From Streptomyces sp. NBC_01465 (GTDB taxonomy: Bacteria; Actinomycetota; Actinomycetes; Streptomycetales; Streptomycetaceae), in the NCBI RefSeq assembly GCF_036227325.1, contig NZ_CP109467.1:7316001-7380000 (forward strand): DNA of 64,000 bases. Direction: 5' to 3'. Of this stretch, positions 16,989-24,280 are shown in pieces; position 1 is the stretch's first letter, and every line of letters starts with the position of its first letter. A program made the translations under genes and the position numbers. The notes beneath the pieces are model-generated. The model was not told the origin of the DNA, searched no databases, and saw nothing but the letters and a program-made list of their open reading frames with translations.

Positions 16989-17687
16989 ATGCTGCCCGAC
17001 ACCGAGTACCAAGGATCCGAAACCGCTTCCACCGCACGCAAGTTGACCGAGCTCGCCGAACAGTCCGTACGATGTGCCACGGCCTGCTGCGGAGCCGTCG
17101 TGACCGTGACCGACGGCCGGACGGAGCCCCGGGCGACCGCCACCCACCCGGACCTCGCGACCCTCGCCGCCGTCCAGCTCGCGTCCGGCGACGGGCCGAT
17201 CCCCGCCGCGCTGGACACCGGAGAACCGGTGGACGCGGAGGACCTGCTGAACGAGGACCGCTGGCCCGATTACCGGGCCGTGGCACTGGAATCGGGCGTA
17301 CGGTCCACCGTGACCCTCCCCTTCAGCCGGGCCGGCATCGACGTCACGCTCAGCCTCTACGGCTTCCGCCCCGGCTCCCTCGACGAAGCCCTGCGCGGCC
17401 CGGCCACCGTCCTCGGCGAACAGGCCACCGCGGGACTGGTGCGCGAGCGCCGCTACCGTGCGGTCCTCGCCGAGGTCGACCAGCTGGAGAACGCCCTGCG
17501 CTCGCGCCCCGTCATCGACCGGGCCAGCGGCATCGTGATGCACGTACGGGGCTGCGACGCGGCCGAGGCGTTCCAGATCCTGCGCCAGGTCTCGCAGCGC
17601 ACCAACCGCAAGCTCGCGGACGTCGCCGAGGCGGTCGCGGACTCCAAGGGCCAGGGCCTTGAGCAGGAGCTGATCCGGCTCGCCTGA
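16989..17687 (+). CDS. GAF-ANTAR antiterminator-type regulator
   Basis: A 232-residue protein. Residues about 15-155 are a GAF-like sensor (cysteine pair CATACCG near 35). Residues about 165-225 are an ANTAR RNA-binding domain (QLENALRSRPVIDRASGIVM, AFQILRQVSQRTNRKLADVA). ANTAR proteins bind paired hairpins in nascent RNA and prevent termination. No obvious dual hairpin was found next to it, so its target may be elsewhere. Confidence 0.9.
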   Translation: MLPDTEYQGSETASTARKLTELAEQSVRCATACCGAVVTVTDGRTEPRATATHPDLATLAAVQLASGDGPIPAALDTGEPVDAEDLLNEDRWPDYRAVALESGVRSTVTLPFSRAGIDVTLSLYGFRPGSLDEALRGPATVLGEQATAGLVRERRYRAVLAEVDQLENALRSRPVIDRASGIVMHVRGCDAAEAFQILRQVSQRTNRKLADVAEAVADSKGQGLEQELIRLA

Positions 17688-17752
17688 TGCCGCGAATGTG
17701 CATATAAAGGGCTCTGGGGTACGCGGCACAGGCGAGCACCGGAGGCACAGGC

Positions 17753-18979
17753 ATGCAGCGGACGGCGAGATCGGCCCAGGAGAGCCGCGGCCCCGTCCGT
17801 TACGGACCCCCCGCCCCCGAGCCGGGCCTGCCCGTACTGCCCGAGCTCGCCGCCGTCCTCTCCGCGGCGGCCGCCCGCACCGACCCCGAGCCGCCCGGCG
17901 GCTCCACCGCGATCCGCGAAGCCGCCACCGGCTACTGGGACCGGCGCGGACTGCGCTGCGACCCGGATTACGTGGTCTCCGCGCCCGGCGCCGGCTCACT
18001 CCTGTTCGCCCTGCTCGCCGCCGACGGCGGGGACATCCTGCTGCCCCGCCCGTGCCCCGCCTGGTGGACGCCGCAGGCCCGGCTCCTGGGCCGCCCCGCC
18101 TACCACGTCCCGACTCCGGCCGAGTGCGGCGGCGTTCCCGACCCGTACGCCCTCCTGGAGACCGTGCGCCGCGTACGAGCAGAGGGCGGCGACCCGCGGC
18201 TGCTGCTGCTCTCCGTCGTCGACGACCCCACCGCCACCGTCGCCCCGCCCGAGCTCGTCCACGAGGCCTGCGAGGCGGCCGTCGCCGAGGGGCTGCACAT
18301 CATCAGCGACGAGACCTGGCGCGACACCCTGCACCGGCCGCACGACACCGTGCTGCTCAGCCCCGCCGAGATGTGCCCCGACCACGTCACCGTCCTCACG
18401 GACCTCTCCGGCGCACACACCCCCACCGCCTGGCCGGTGGCCCTGGCCCGCTTCCCCGACACGGCCGACGGGGCCGCCCGCAGGGCCCGTACCCTCGACG
18501 TCCTCACCGCGATCGGAGCCCGCGTCGCAGGACCGGTCGGCGCAGCCGCCCGTTACGCCCTGGCCGAGCCGGAGCCCGTCCGCGAGCGCGCCCGGAAGGC
18601 CGCCGCCCTGCACGGCGCGGTGGCCGGGGCCGCCCACCGCGCGGTCCTCGCCTCCGGAGCCCTCGCCCGCCCGCCCCAGGCGGGCCGCCACTTCTACGCC
18701 GACCTCTCCCCGCTCGCCGGCGGTCTCGCGGCGCGCGGCGTCACCGACGCCATGGAGCTGGAGGAACACCTCTCCGCCCGGATCGGCGCCCCCGTCCCCG
18801 GCGGCCACCGGTTCGGCGACGATCTGGCCGCACTGCGCGTCCGGTTCGGATCAGGACCGCTCCTCGGGTCAACCCAGGAGCAGCGCCTGGAGTCCCTCAC
18901 CGCAGGGGAACCGCTGGAATTGCCCCATGTGATCGAAGCGTTGAGCATTTTCGGATCGGCCCTCGACGAACTGCGATGA
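17753..18979 (+). CDS. Class I/II aminotransferase-fold pseudoenzyme
   Basis: A 408-residue protein with the fold-type I aminotransferase layout: SAPGAGSLLFALLA for the cofactor-phosphate loop, VVDDPTATVAPPELV in place of the NPTG loop, IISDETWRDTL for the Asp that pairs with the pyridine nitrogen, then DLSGAHTPTAWPVALARFP where catalytic members have S-x-S-K-x-x-x-x-G-x-R. The cofactor Lys is Gly220 here, the NPTG Asn is Asp, and the following Arg is Pro. It probably cannot form the internal aldimine, so a binding or regulatory role is more likely. It is ATGA-coupled to the next metallo-hydrolase gene. Confidence 0.78.
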   Translation: MQRTARSAQESRGPVRYGPPAPEPGLPVLPELAAVLSAAAARTDPEPPGGSTAIREAATGYWDRRGLRCDPDYVVSAPGAGSLLFALLAADGGDILLPRPCPAWWTPQARLLGRPAYHVPTPAECGGVPDPYALLETVRRVRAEGGDPRLLLLSVVDDPTATVAPPELVHEACEAAVAEGLHIISDETWRDTLHRPHDTVLLSPAEMCPDHVTVLTDLSGAHTPTAWPVALARFPDTADGAARRARTLDVLTAIGARVAGPVGAAARYALAEPEPVRERARKAAALHGAVAGAAHRAVLASGALARPPQAGRHFYADLSPLAGGLAARGVTDAMELEEHLSARIGAPVPGGHRFGDDLAALRVRFGSGPLLGSTQEQRLESLTAGEPLELPHVIEALSIFGSALDELR

Positions 18980-20040
18980 CCTCCGCACCGGCACCGAATG
19001 GAGCCCCCTCGATGACGGAACAGACCGAGCGGACCCTCGCCGAGCCCCAGCCGGCGACGCGCCCGCTCACCGGGACGCGTCCCCTCGGCGAGATCCGACG
19101 CTGGCCCAGGTCCTTCACCCACCGCCTCACCGCCCCCCTTCCGGGCGTACGCGCCTTCGCACGCCTCGCCCGCGAGGGCGCCATGCGGCCCCGCCCCGAG
19201 GGACTGCGCGACATCCAGAACCTGCCGTACGCCCCCGAGCCGCTGCCCGCCGTGGACACCACCGCGATCTCCGTGACCTGGGCGGGCCACGCCAGCTGGG
19301 TGGTGCGCATCGGCGGGCTCACCGTCCTGACCGACCCCGTCTGGTCCCGGAAGATCCTCGGCACCCCGGCCAGGGTCACCCCCGTCGGCGTCCGCTGGGA
19401 GGACCTGCCGCCGATCGACGCGGTGGTCATCAGCCACAACCACTACGACCACCTCGACGCCCCCACTCTCAAACGCCTCCCGCGCGACACCCCGCTCTTC
19501 GTCCCCGCGGGCCTCGGCCGCTGGTGCAGGCGCCGCGGCTTCACGCTGGTCACCGAGCTGGACTGGTGGGAGGCGGCCGAGATCCAGGCCCCCGACGGCC
19601 ACACCGTCCGCTTCGACTTCGTCCCCGCCCACCACTGGTCCAAGCGCACCCTCACCGACACCTGCCGCTCGCTGTGGGGCGGCTGGGTCCTCACCGACCA
19701 GCAGGGCCGGCGCGTCCACTTCGCGGGCGACACCGGGTACGGCCGCTGGTTCAAGGAGATCGGCAGCCGCTACCCCGGCATCGACCTGGCGCTGCTCCCG
19801 ATCGGTGCGTACGACCCGCGCTGGTGGCTCGGCCCCGTGCACATGGACCCGGAGGAGGCGGTCGAGGCCTGTCAGGACCTGGGTGCGCGCCGGATGGCGC
19901 CCATGCACTGGGGCGCCTTCCTGCTCTCCGCCGAACCGGTCCTGGAGCCGCTGACCCGGGTCCGCAGGGCGTGGGAGAAGGCGGAGCGCCCGCGCGAGGA
20001 CCTCTGGGACCTCCCCGTGGGCGCCTCCCGGCTGGTCTAG
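18976..20040 (+). CDS. Metallo-beta-lactamase-fold hydrolase, NAPE-PLD/UlaG-like
   Basis: A 354-residue protein. ATG 18976 overlaps the preceding stop; ATG 19012 is an alternative. The metal centre is fully kept: SHNHYDHLD (H-x-H-x-D-H), VPAHHWSKRT, HFAGDTGYG and PMHWGAF. This set is typical of the group related to N-acylphosphatidylethanolamine phospholipase D and UlaG lactonase. A substrate among membrane lipids is possible, though unproven. The stop forms a CTAG shared with the stop of the convergent DedA gene. Confidence 0.87.
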   Translation: MTSAPAPNGAPSMTEQTERTLAEPQPATRPLTGTRPLGEIRRWPRSFTHRLTAPLPGVRAFARLAREGAMRPRPEGLRDIQNLPYAPEPLPAVDTTAISVTWAGHASWVVRIGGLTVLTDPVWSRKILGTPARVTPVGVRWEDLPPIDAVVISHNHYDHLDAPTLKRLPRDTPLFVPAGLGRWCRRRGFTLVTELDWWEAAEIQAPDGHTVRFDFVPAHHWSKRTLTDTCRSLWGGWVLTDQQGRRVHFAGDTGYGRWFKEIGSRYPGIDLALLPIGAYDPRWWLGPVHMDPEEAVEACQDLGARRMAPMHWGAFLLSAEPVLEPLTRVRRAWEKAERPREDLWDLPVGASRLV

Positions 20041-20690
20041 CGCTGCTCCACAGGGTCCGCCGGATCCGCCGGGTCCGCCGTCCCGCGGACCTTCCGCCAC
20101 AGCGCGGGCGCGCCGCTCACCACGAGCGTCAGCGCGACCGCCACCACGACGCCCTTCCACGGCTCGTCGAAGAGCGAGCCGCCGAGGATCCCGATCAGCT
20201 GGTACGCGGCGGCCCACGCAAGACAGGCCGGAATGTCGCCGCGCGCGAAGGTGCGCAGCGGCATCCTGCCCAGCAGACACGCCAGCATCACCGGGATCCG
20301 GCCCGCAGGAACCAGCCGGGAGAGCACCAGGACCGACTTGCTGTGCTCGTCCAGCTTGGTCTGCGCCTTCTCGAGACGCTCCTGCGGCACCCGGCTGCGC
20401 AGCGCCTCCAGCCACCGCGAACCGTTCTTGGAATGGACCCCGCGCCGGCCCAGCCAGTACAGGCCCATGTCCCCGAGGAACGCCGCGAACGCCGAGACCA
20501 CGAAGACGCCGAGGAGGGCGAAGGGGTCGGTCTGGTGGAAGGCCACCACCGCCGCCGTACTCACCAGCGCCCCCGTGGGCACCACCGGCACCAGCGATCC
20601 CAGGGCCACCAGGAAGAAGAGCGTGGGGTAGCCGACGGCCTGTTGCGCGTCCTCCGACGGCACCGTCCGTGCGATCTCCGCGAGGATCAT
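20037..20690 (-). CDS. DedA-family membrane protein
   Basis: A 217-residue polytopic protein from ATG 20690. Hydrophobic spans are at about 20-50, 55-80 and 145-190. Family landmarks include FLGDMGLYWLGRRG and LSRLVPAGRIPVMLACLLG, the conserved Arg-containing re-entrant region. DedA proteins help move lipid carriers such as undecaprenyl phosphate or phospholipids across the membrane. The start overlaps the upstream metallo-hydrolase stop (ATGA). Confidence 0.88.
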   Translation of the reverse strand: MILAEIARTVPSEDAQQAVGYPTLFFLVALGSLVPVVPTGALVSTAAVVAFHQTDPFALLGVFVVSAFAAFLGDMGLYWLGRRGVHSKNGSRWLEALRSRVPQERLEKAQTKLDEHSKSVLVLSRLVPAGRIPVMLACLLGRMPLRTFARGDIPACLAWAAAYQLIGILGGSLFDEPWKGVVVAVALTLVVSGAPALWRKVRGTADPADPADPVEQR

Positions 20691-21460
20691 GCGGCGAACA
20701 CCTCCGGCCTGACCCGCTCGCCGTGGTCCGGCCGGTGCACCGCCACCGCGGGGGCGAGCCGCTTGGCCTGGCGTACGAACTCCTCGCCCGGCGCGTGGAA
20801 CTCGTGCGGCCGCACCCCGTCCATCCCGATCGGCCAGTACGTGCCGTAGTGCACCGGCACCGCCGATCGCGGCGCCAGCCGCTGCAGCGCCTCGGCGGCC
20901 CGCTGCGCGTCCAGATGGCTGTGCCCGAGGAACGGGCCCCAGCCGCCGACCGGCAGCAGCGCCACGTCCACCGGGCCGACCTCGTCCGCCATCGTGTCGA
21001 AGAGCCCGGTGTCCCCGGCGAAGTACGTCCGGGCCTCGCCCTCGATCACATAACCCAGCGCGGGGGAGCGGTGCGGACCGACCGGCAGCCTGCGCCCGTC
21101 GTGCTGCGCGGGCACCGCCCGCACCCGCAGCTCCTCGACCCGCACCTCGTCGCCCGGCGACACCTCGGTGATGTCGAGCCCCAGACGTCGCAGACCCGGC
21201 ACCGCCCGCACCGCGCCGTACGGCACGAGCAGCCGGGTGCCGGGCGCGAGCCGGGCCAGCGACGGCACATGGAGATGGTCGGAGTGCAGATGCGAGACCA
21301 GGACCGCCTCGGCGACGGCGGCCTCGGGGGGCGGCACCGCACCCCGGCGCCGGCGCAGATGGGCCAGTCTGCGGACGAAGAGCGGATCGGTCAGCACCCT
21401 GACCCCGGAGTCCTCGACGGTGCAGCTGGCATGGCCCCACCAGGTCACCTCGACCGCCAC
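20687..21460 (-). CDS. Metallo-beta-lactamase-fold hydrolase, UlaG-like
   Basis: A 257-residue protein starting at GTG 21460 behind GAGGAGG. Motifs are VTWWGHASCTVE, LTDPLF, the metal-binding SHLHSDHLH, YFAGDTGLFDT and VPVHYGTYW. It is the third gene of this superfamily in the window and lies in a two-gene unit with DedA. Pairing with a lipid-transport protein hints at an envelope substrate, which is inference. Confidence 0.86.
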   Translation of the reverse strand: MAVEVTWWGHASCTVEDSGVRVLTDPLFVRRLAHLRRRRGAVPPPEAAVAEAVLVSHLHSDHLHVPSLARLAPGTRLLVPYGAVRAVPGLRRLGLDITEVSPGDEVRVEELRVRAVPAQHDGRRLPVGPHRSPALGYVIEGEARTYFAGDTGLFDTMADEVGPVDVALLPVGGWGPFLGHSHLDAQRAAEALQRLAPRSAVPVHYGTYWPIGMDGVRPHEFHAPGEEFVRQAKRLAPAVAVHRPDHGERVRPEVFAA

Positions 21461-21514
21461 GTGCCGCCTCCTCGCTGTTGACTGTCGTCCCGACCCTATG
21501 CGCCGCGGAGCGCC

Positions 21515-21534
21515 GACAACTTGTCCTGGTTGTC
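21515..21534. promoter_or_regulatory. Short inverted repeat upstream of the metallo-hydrolase gene
   Basis: GACAAC (21515-21520) and GTTGTC (21529-21534) flank eight bases, in the spacer between the leftward metallo-hydrolase gene and the rightward zinc-ribbon gene. It could be an operator, but six-base arms can arise by chance. Confidence 0.25.
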
Positions 21535-21592
21535 ATGCCTGACCCGGGATTTGCTGGGTAGCGGTCCGGCAAAGGGTTGGGAGGCGGGGCCG

Positions 21593-21697
21593 ATGGCCAT
21601 GCACTCGGCGCAGTGTCCGCGCTGCGGAGGAGTTCTGGCGGTCACGCAGGACGGCTGGAAGATCTGCCATTCGTGCGGGTACTCGGCTCCTCCGTAG
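21593..21697 (+). CDS. 34-residue zinc-ribbon protein
   Basis: ATG 21593 with a GGGAGG-like site just upstream opens a 34-codon frame ending at TAG 21697. The peptide reads MAMHSAQCPRCGGVLAV, then TQDGWKICHSCGYSAPP: two C-x-x-C knuckles 14 residues apart, with the stop right after the second. That spacing is a complete minimal zinc ribbon. Partner and role are unknown; such ribbons bind nucleic acid or proteins. It precedes the resolvase-like gene by 52 bases and may be co-transcribed. Confidence 0.72.
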   Translation: MAMHSAQCPRCGGVLAVTQDGWKICHSCGYSAPP

Positions 21698-21749
21698 AAC
21701 GCGGGGAGAGTAGGGTCTGGCGCACAGCGCGAGCTCCGGGGGGCGAACC

Positions 21750-22154
21750 ATGGGTGACGTACGAGTGGCCGTGATCGCCAGTCTGACCCCTCTGGAGGAG
21801 CTCGACCTCGATCCCTTCCTGGTGGACACCCGCAGCCAGCAGGCCATGTGCGCGCGCTGGGCCGCCGCCAACGGCTATGTCGTCACCCGGCAGCTGCTCT
21901 TCTACGGACTGCGCCCCGACCACTGCGCCCTGTGGGCCGATGTCGAAGCGGGTGACGTCGATCTGTTCGTCGCTCCCAACGACCGGGTGCTGCAACGGGC
22001 GCTGACCTCTCCGAGCGCCTTCGCCGAGGAGTGCGAGCGACGCGGCGTACGGCTGGAGACGGCCGGACTCGACGAGCCCGAGTACAACGCCCGGATGAAG
22101 GCCAGCATCCACCGCCGCCTCTCCATGCCGACAGCGGGTTACGACGGCTGCTGA
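21750..22154 (+). CDS. Resolvase-fold-like small protein, probably not catalytic
   Basis: A 134-residue protein. Its order of elements resembles the N-terminal domain of serine recombinases: VAVIASLTPLEE, then SQQAMCARWAAANGYVVTRQ, DVEAGDVDLFVAPNDRVLQRA and FAEECERRGVRLETAG. The usual Y-x-R-x-S catalytic start is missing (there is a Ser without the preceding Arg), and there is no DNA-binding domain. I infer a fold relative used for something other than recombination. No attachment sites or mobile genes are near. Confidence 0.6.
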   Translation: MGDVRVAVIASLTPLEELDLDPFLVDTRSQQAMCARWAAANGYVVTRQLLFYGLRPDHCALWADVEAGDVDLFVAPNDRVLQRALTSPSAFAEECERRGVRLETAGLDEPEYNARMKASIHRRLSMPTAGYDGC

Positions 22155-22178
22155 TGTTCCTATGACACGCTGAGCAGC

Positions 22179-24260
22179 GTGGATCAGAGGCGATGGCGTA
22201 CGGCGGGCAGAGCATTTCTCCGGGTGATCGTGGTGTGGGCGGTCTCCACCCTGACCATGCTCGCCCTCGCCGGAATCCTCCCCGACTTCCAGCTGGAGGC
22301 CGCCGACGGCGACAGCCTCACGCGGGTCGCGATGACCGCCGCCTGGGGCGCCGGCGCCTTCGGACTCCTCACCGCGCTCGTGTGGCCCCTGGTCGTACGG
22401 GCCCTGCTCCTCGTCCCCGCGCTCGTCCTCGGACTGCTCGTCTTCTTCCTCAACGGTTCGCTGCTGGTGCTCGCACTCAGCCTCATCCCCGACGGGCGCG
22501 GCGAGGCCGCCCCGGAGACCGCCGTCCTGGTCGCCGCCGTGATGTCCGCCGTGGCCTCGGCCACCGGCGCGGCCCTCGCCGTACGCGACGACACCGCCTA
22601 CCGGCGCCGGCTCTCGCGCCTCGCCGACCGGCGGCGCAGAAGGAGCGGCGAGGACGGCGGCCGCAGTGGCCCGCCCGGCACCGTCTTCCTCCAGCTCGAC
22701 GGCGTCGGCCACGCGGTGCTGCGGCGGGCCGCGGCCGAGGGCGTCATGCCCACCGTCGCGTCCATGATCGGCACCACCCACCGCCTCGACGCCTGGCGCA
22801 CCGACTGGTCCAGCCAGACCGGCGCCAGCCAGCTCGGCATTCTGCACGGCTCCAACCACGACGTCCCCGCCTTCCGCTGGTACGAGAAGGACACCGGCGA
22901 GCTCATGGTCTCCAACCGGCCCGCCAGCGCGGTCGAGCTCCAGCGCCGTGCCATCGAGCGCACCGGCGACGGCGGGCTGCTGACCGTGGACGGCGCCAGC
23001 CGCGGCAACCTCTTCAGCGGAGGCGCCGACCAGCTCGCCCTGGTCCTCTCCAAGGCGGGCCGCCGCGACCGGTACAACCGCTCACGGGCGGGCTACTTCG
23101 CGTACTTCTCCGACCCGGCGAACGCCGTCCGCACCGCCATGTCCTTCGTCGCCGAGGTCGGCCGCGAGATCGGCCAGTCGACCCGCTCGCGGTTGCGCCG
23201 CGAGCGCCCCCGCATCGGACGCGGCGGCCTCTACCCCTTCATCCGGGCCTTCGCGACCGTCGTCGAACGGGACGTCGTCGTCGCCGCGGTGATAGGGGAC
23301 ATGCTCGCCGGACGCACCGCCGTCTACGCCGACCTGGTGGCCTACGACGAGGTCGCCCACCACAGCGGCCCCTCCGGCGGCGACGCCGAGAAGGTCCTCC
23401 GGCGCCTCGACCGCTCCCTCGCCCTGCTCGCCACGGTCGCCGAACACGCCCCGCGCCGCTACCGCATCGTGCTGCTCTCCGACCACGGACAGAGCCCCGG
23501 CGAGACCTTCGACGGCGCGTACGGGCTCACGCTGAAGGACCTCGTCAGGGCGGGCTGCGGACTGCCGGTGCCGCGCCGCGCCCAGCGCACCAGGAGCGGG
23601 GCCGAGGCGCGGGACGCGGTGCGCGTCGCCCTGCACCGGCCGGTCCTGGAGGGCGAGGAGTCCCGGCCGGGCCCCGAGTCCGACCCGATCGTCCTCGCCT
23701 CCGGCAACCTCGGCCTCATCTCCTTCCCCGACGTCCCGGACCGGATGACCCGCGAGCAGCTCGACCGCCGCCACCCGGCCCTGCTCCCCACCCTCGCCAA
23801 CCACCCGGGCATCGGCTTCCTCCTCGTACGCAGCGAACAGCACGGCTCCGTCGTCCTGGCCGCGGACGGAGTGGAGGTCCCGGTGGCCGAACTGGCCGAC
23901 CACACAGGGCCGTTGGCCCCCTTCGGCGAGGGTGCGGCCGACGCGGTGCGCCGTACGGACTCCTTCCCCCACGTCGCCGACGTCATGGTCAACTCGCACT
24001 ACGACCCGCACACCGGCGAGGTGCACGCCTTCGAGGAGCAGATCGGCTCCCACGGCGGTCTCGGCGGCGAACAGTCGCACCCCTTCCTGCTCTCCCCGCT
24101 CGATCTGTCCGCGCCGGGCGAACTGGTCGGCGCAGAGCAGATCCACCGCATCCTGCGCCGCTGGCTGCGCGAGTGCGAGGGCCCGCAGGTGCCGCTGGCT
24201 CCGCCTCTCGACCCACCACATCAGGTGACGGAACGCGCCGTACCCGGTAAAACCGCCTGA
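22179..24260 (+). CDS. Holin-4-type membrane domain fused to alkaline-phosphatase-superfamily phosphodiesterase
   Basis: A 693-residue protein from GTG 22179. Residues about 1-125 form four hydrophobic segments resembling the phage holin family 4 (PF04020-like). Residues about 160-665 are a nucleotide-pyrophosphatase/phosphodiesterase-like domain: VFLQLDGVGHAVLRRA for the first metal ligand, a Thr/Ser-rich nucleophile region (SSQTGASQLGILHG), LVAYDEVAHHSGP, LLSDHGQSPGETF and IGSHGGLGGEQSHPF. The domain probably hydrolyses a phosphodiester or phosphoryl bond near the membrane; its substrate is unknown. Confidence 0.8.
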   Translation: MDQRRWRTAGRAFLRVIVVWAVSTLTMLALAGILPDFQLEAADGDSLTRVAMTAAWGAGAFGLLTALVWPLVVRALLLVPALVLGLLVFFLNGSLLVLALSLIPDGRGEAAPETAVLVAAVMSAVASATGAALAVRDDTAYRRRLSRLADRRRRRSGEDGGRSGPPGTVFLQLDGVGHAVLRRAAAEGVMPTVASMIGTTHRLDAWRTDWSSQTGASQLGILHGSNHDVPAFRWYEKDTGELMVSNRPASAVELQRRAIERTGDGGLLTVDGASRGNLFSGGADQLALVLSKAGRRDRYNRSRAGYFAYFSDPANAVRTAMSFVAEVGREIGQSTRSRLRRERPRIGRGGLYPFIRAFATVVERDVVVAAVIGDMLAGRTAVYADLVAYDEVAHHSGPSGGDAEKVLRRLDRSLALLATVAEHAPRRYRIVLLSDHGQSPGETFDGAYGLTLKDLVRAGCGLPVPRRAQRTRSGAEARDAVRVALHRPVLEGEESRPGPESDPIVLASGNLGLISFPDVPDRMTREQLDRRHPALLPTLANHPGIGFLLVRSEQHGSVVLAADGVEVPVAELADHTGPLAPFGEGAADAVRRTDSFPHVADVMVNSHYDPHTGEVHAFEEQIGSHGGLGGEQSHPFLLSPLDLSAPGELVGAEQIHRILRRWLRECEGPQVPLAPPLDPPHQVTERAVPGKTA

Positions 24261-24280
24261 AGTGGTGCAGCGTTTGCCGC

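Noticed and set aside
21750..22154. Evidence of a mobile element from the resolvase-like gene
   Set aside because: No recombinase catalytic motif, no attachment repeats, no tRNA and no other mobile genes nearby.
22179..22560. Prophage remnant suggested by the holin-like domain
   Set aside because: The domain is part of a long chromosomal fusion and there are no lysin, capsid or tail genes around it.
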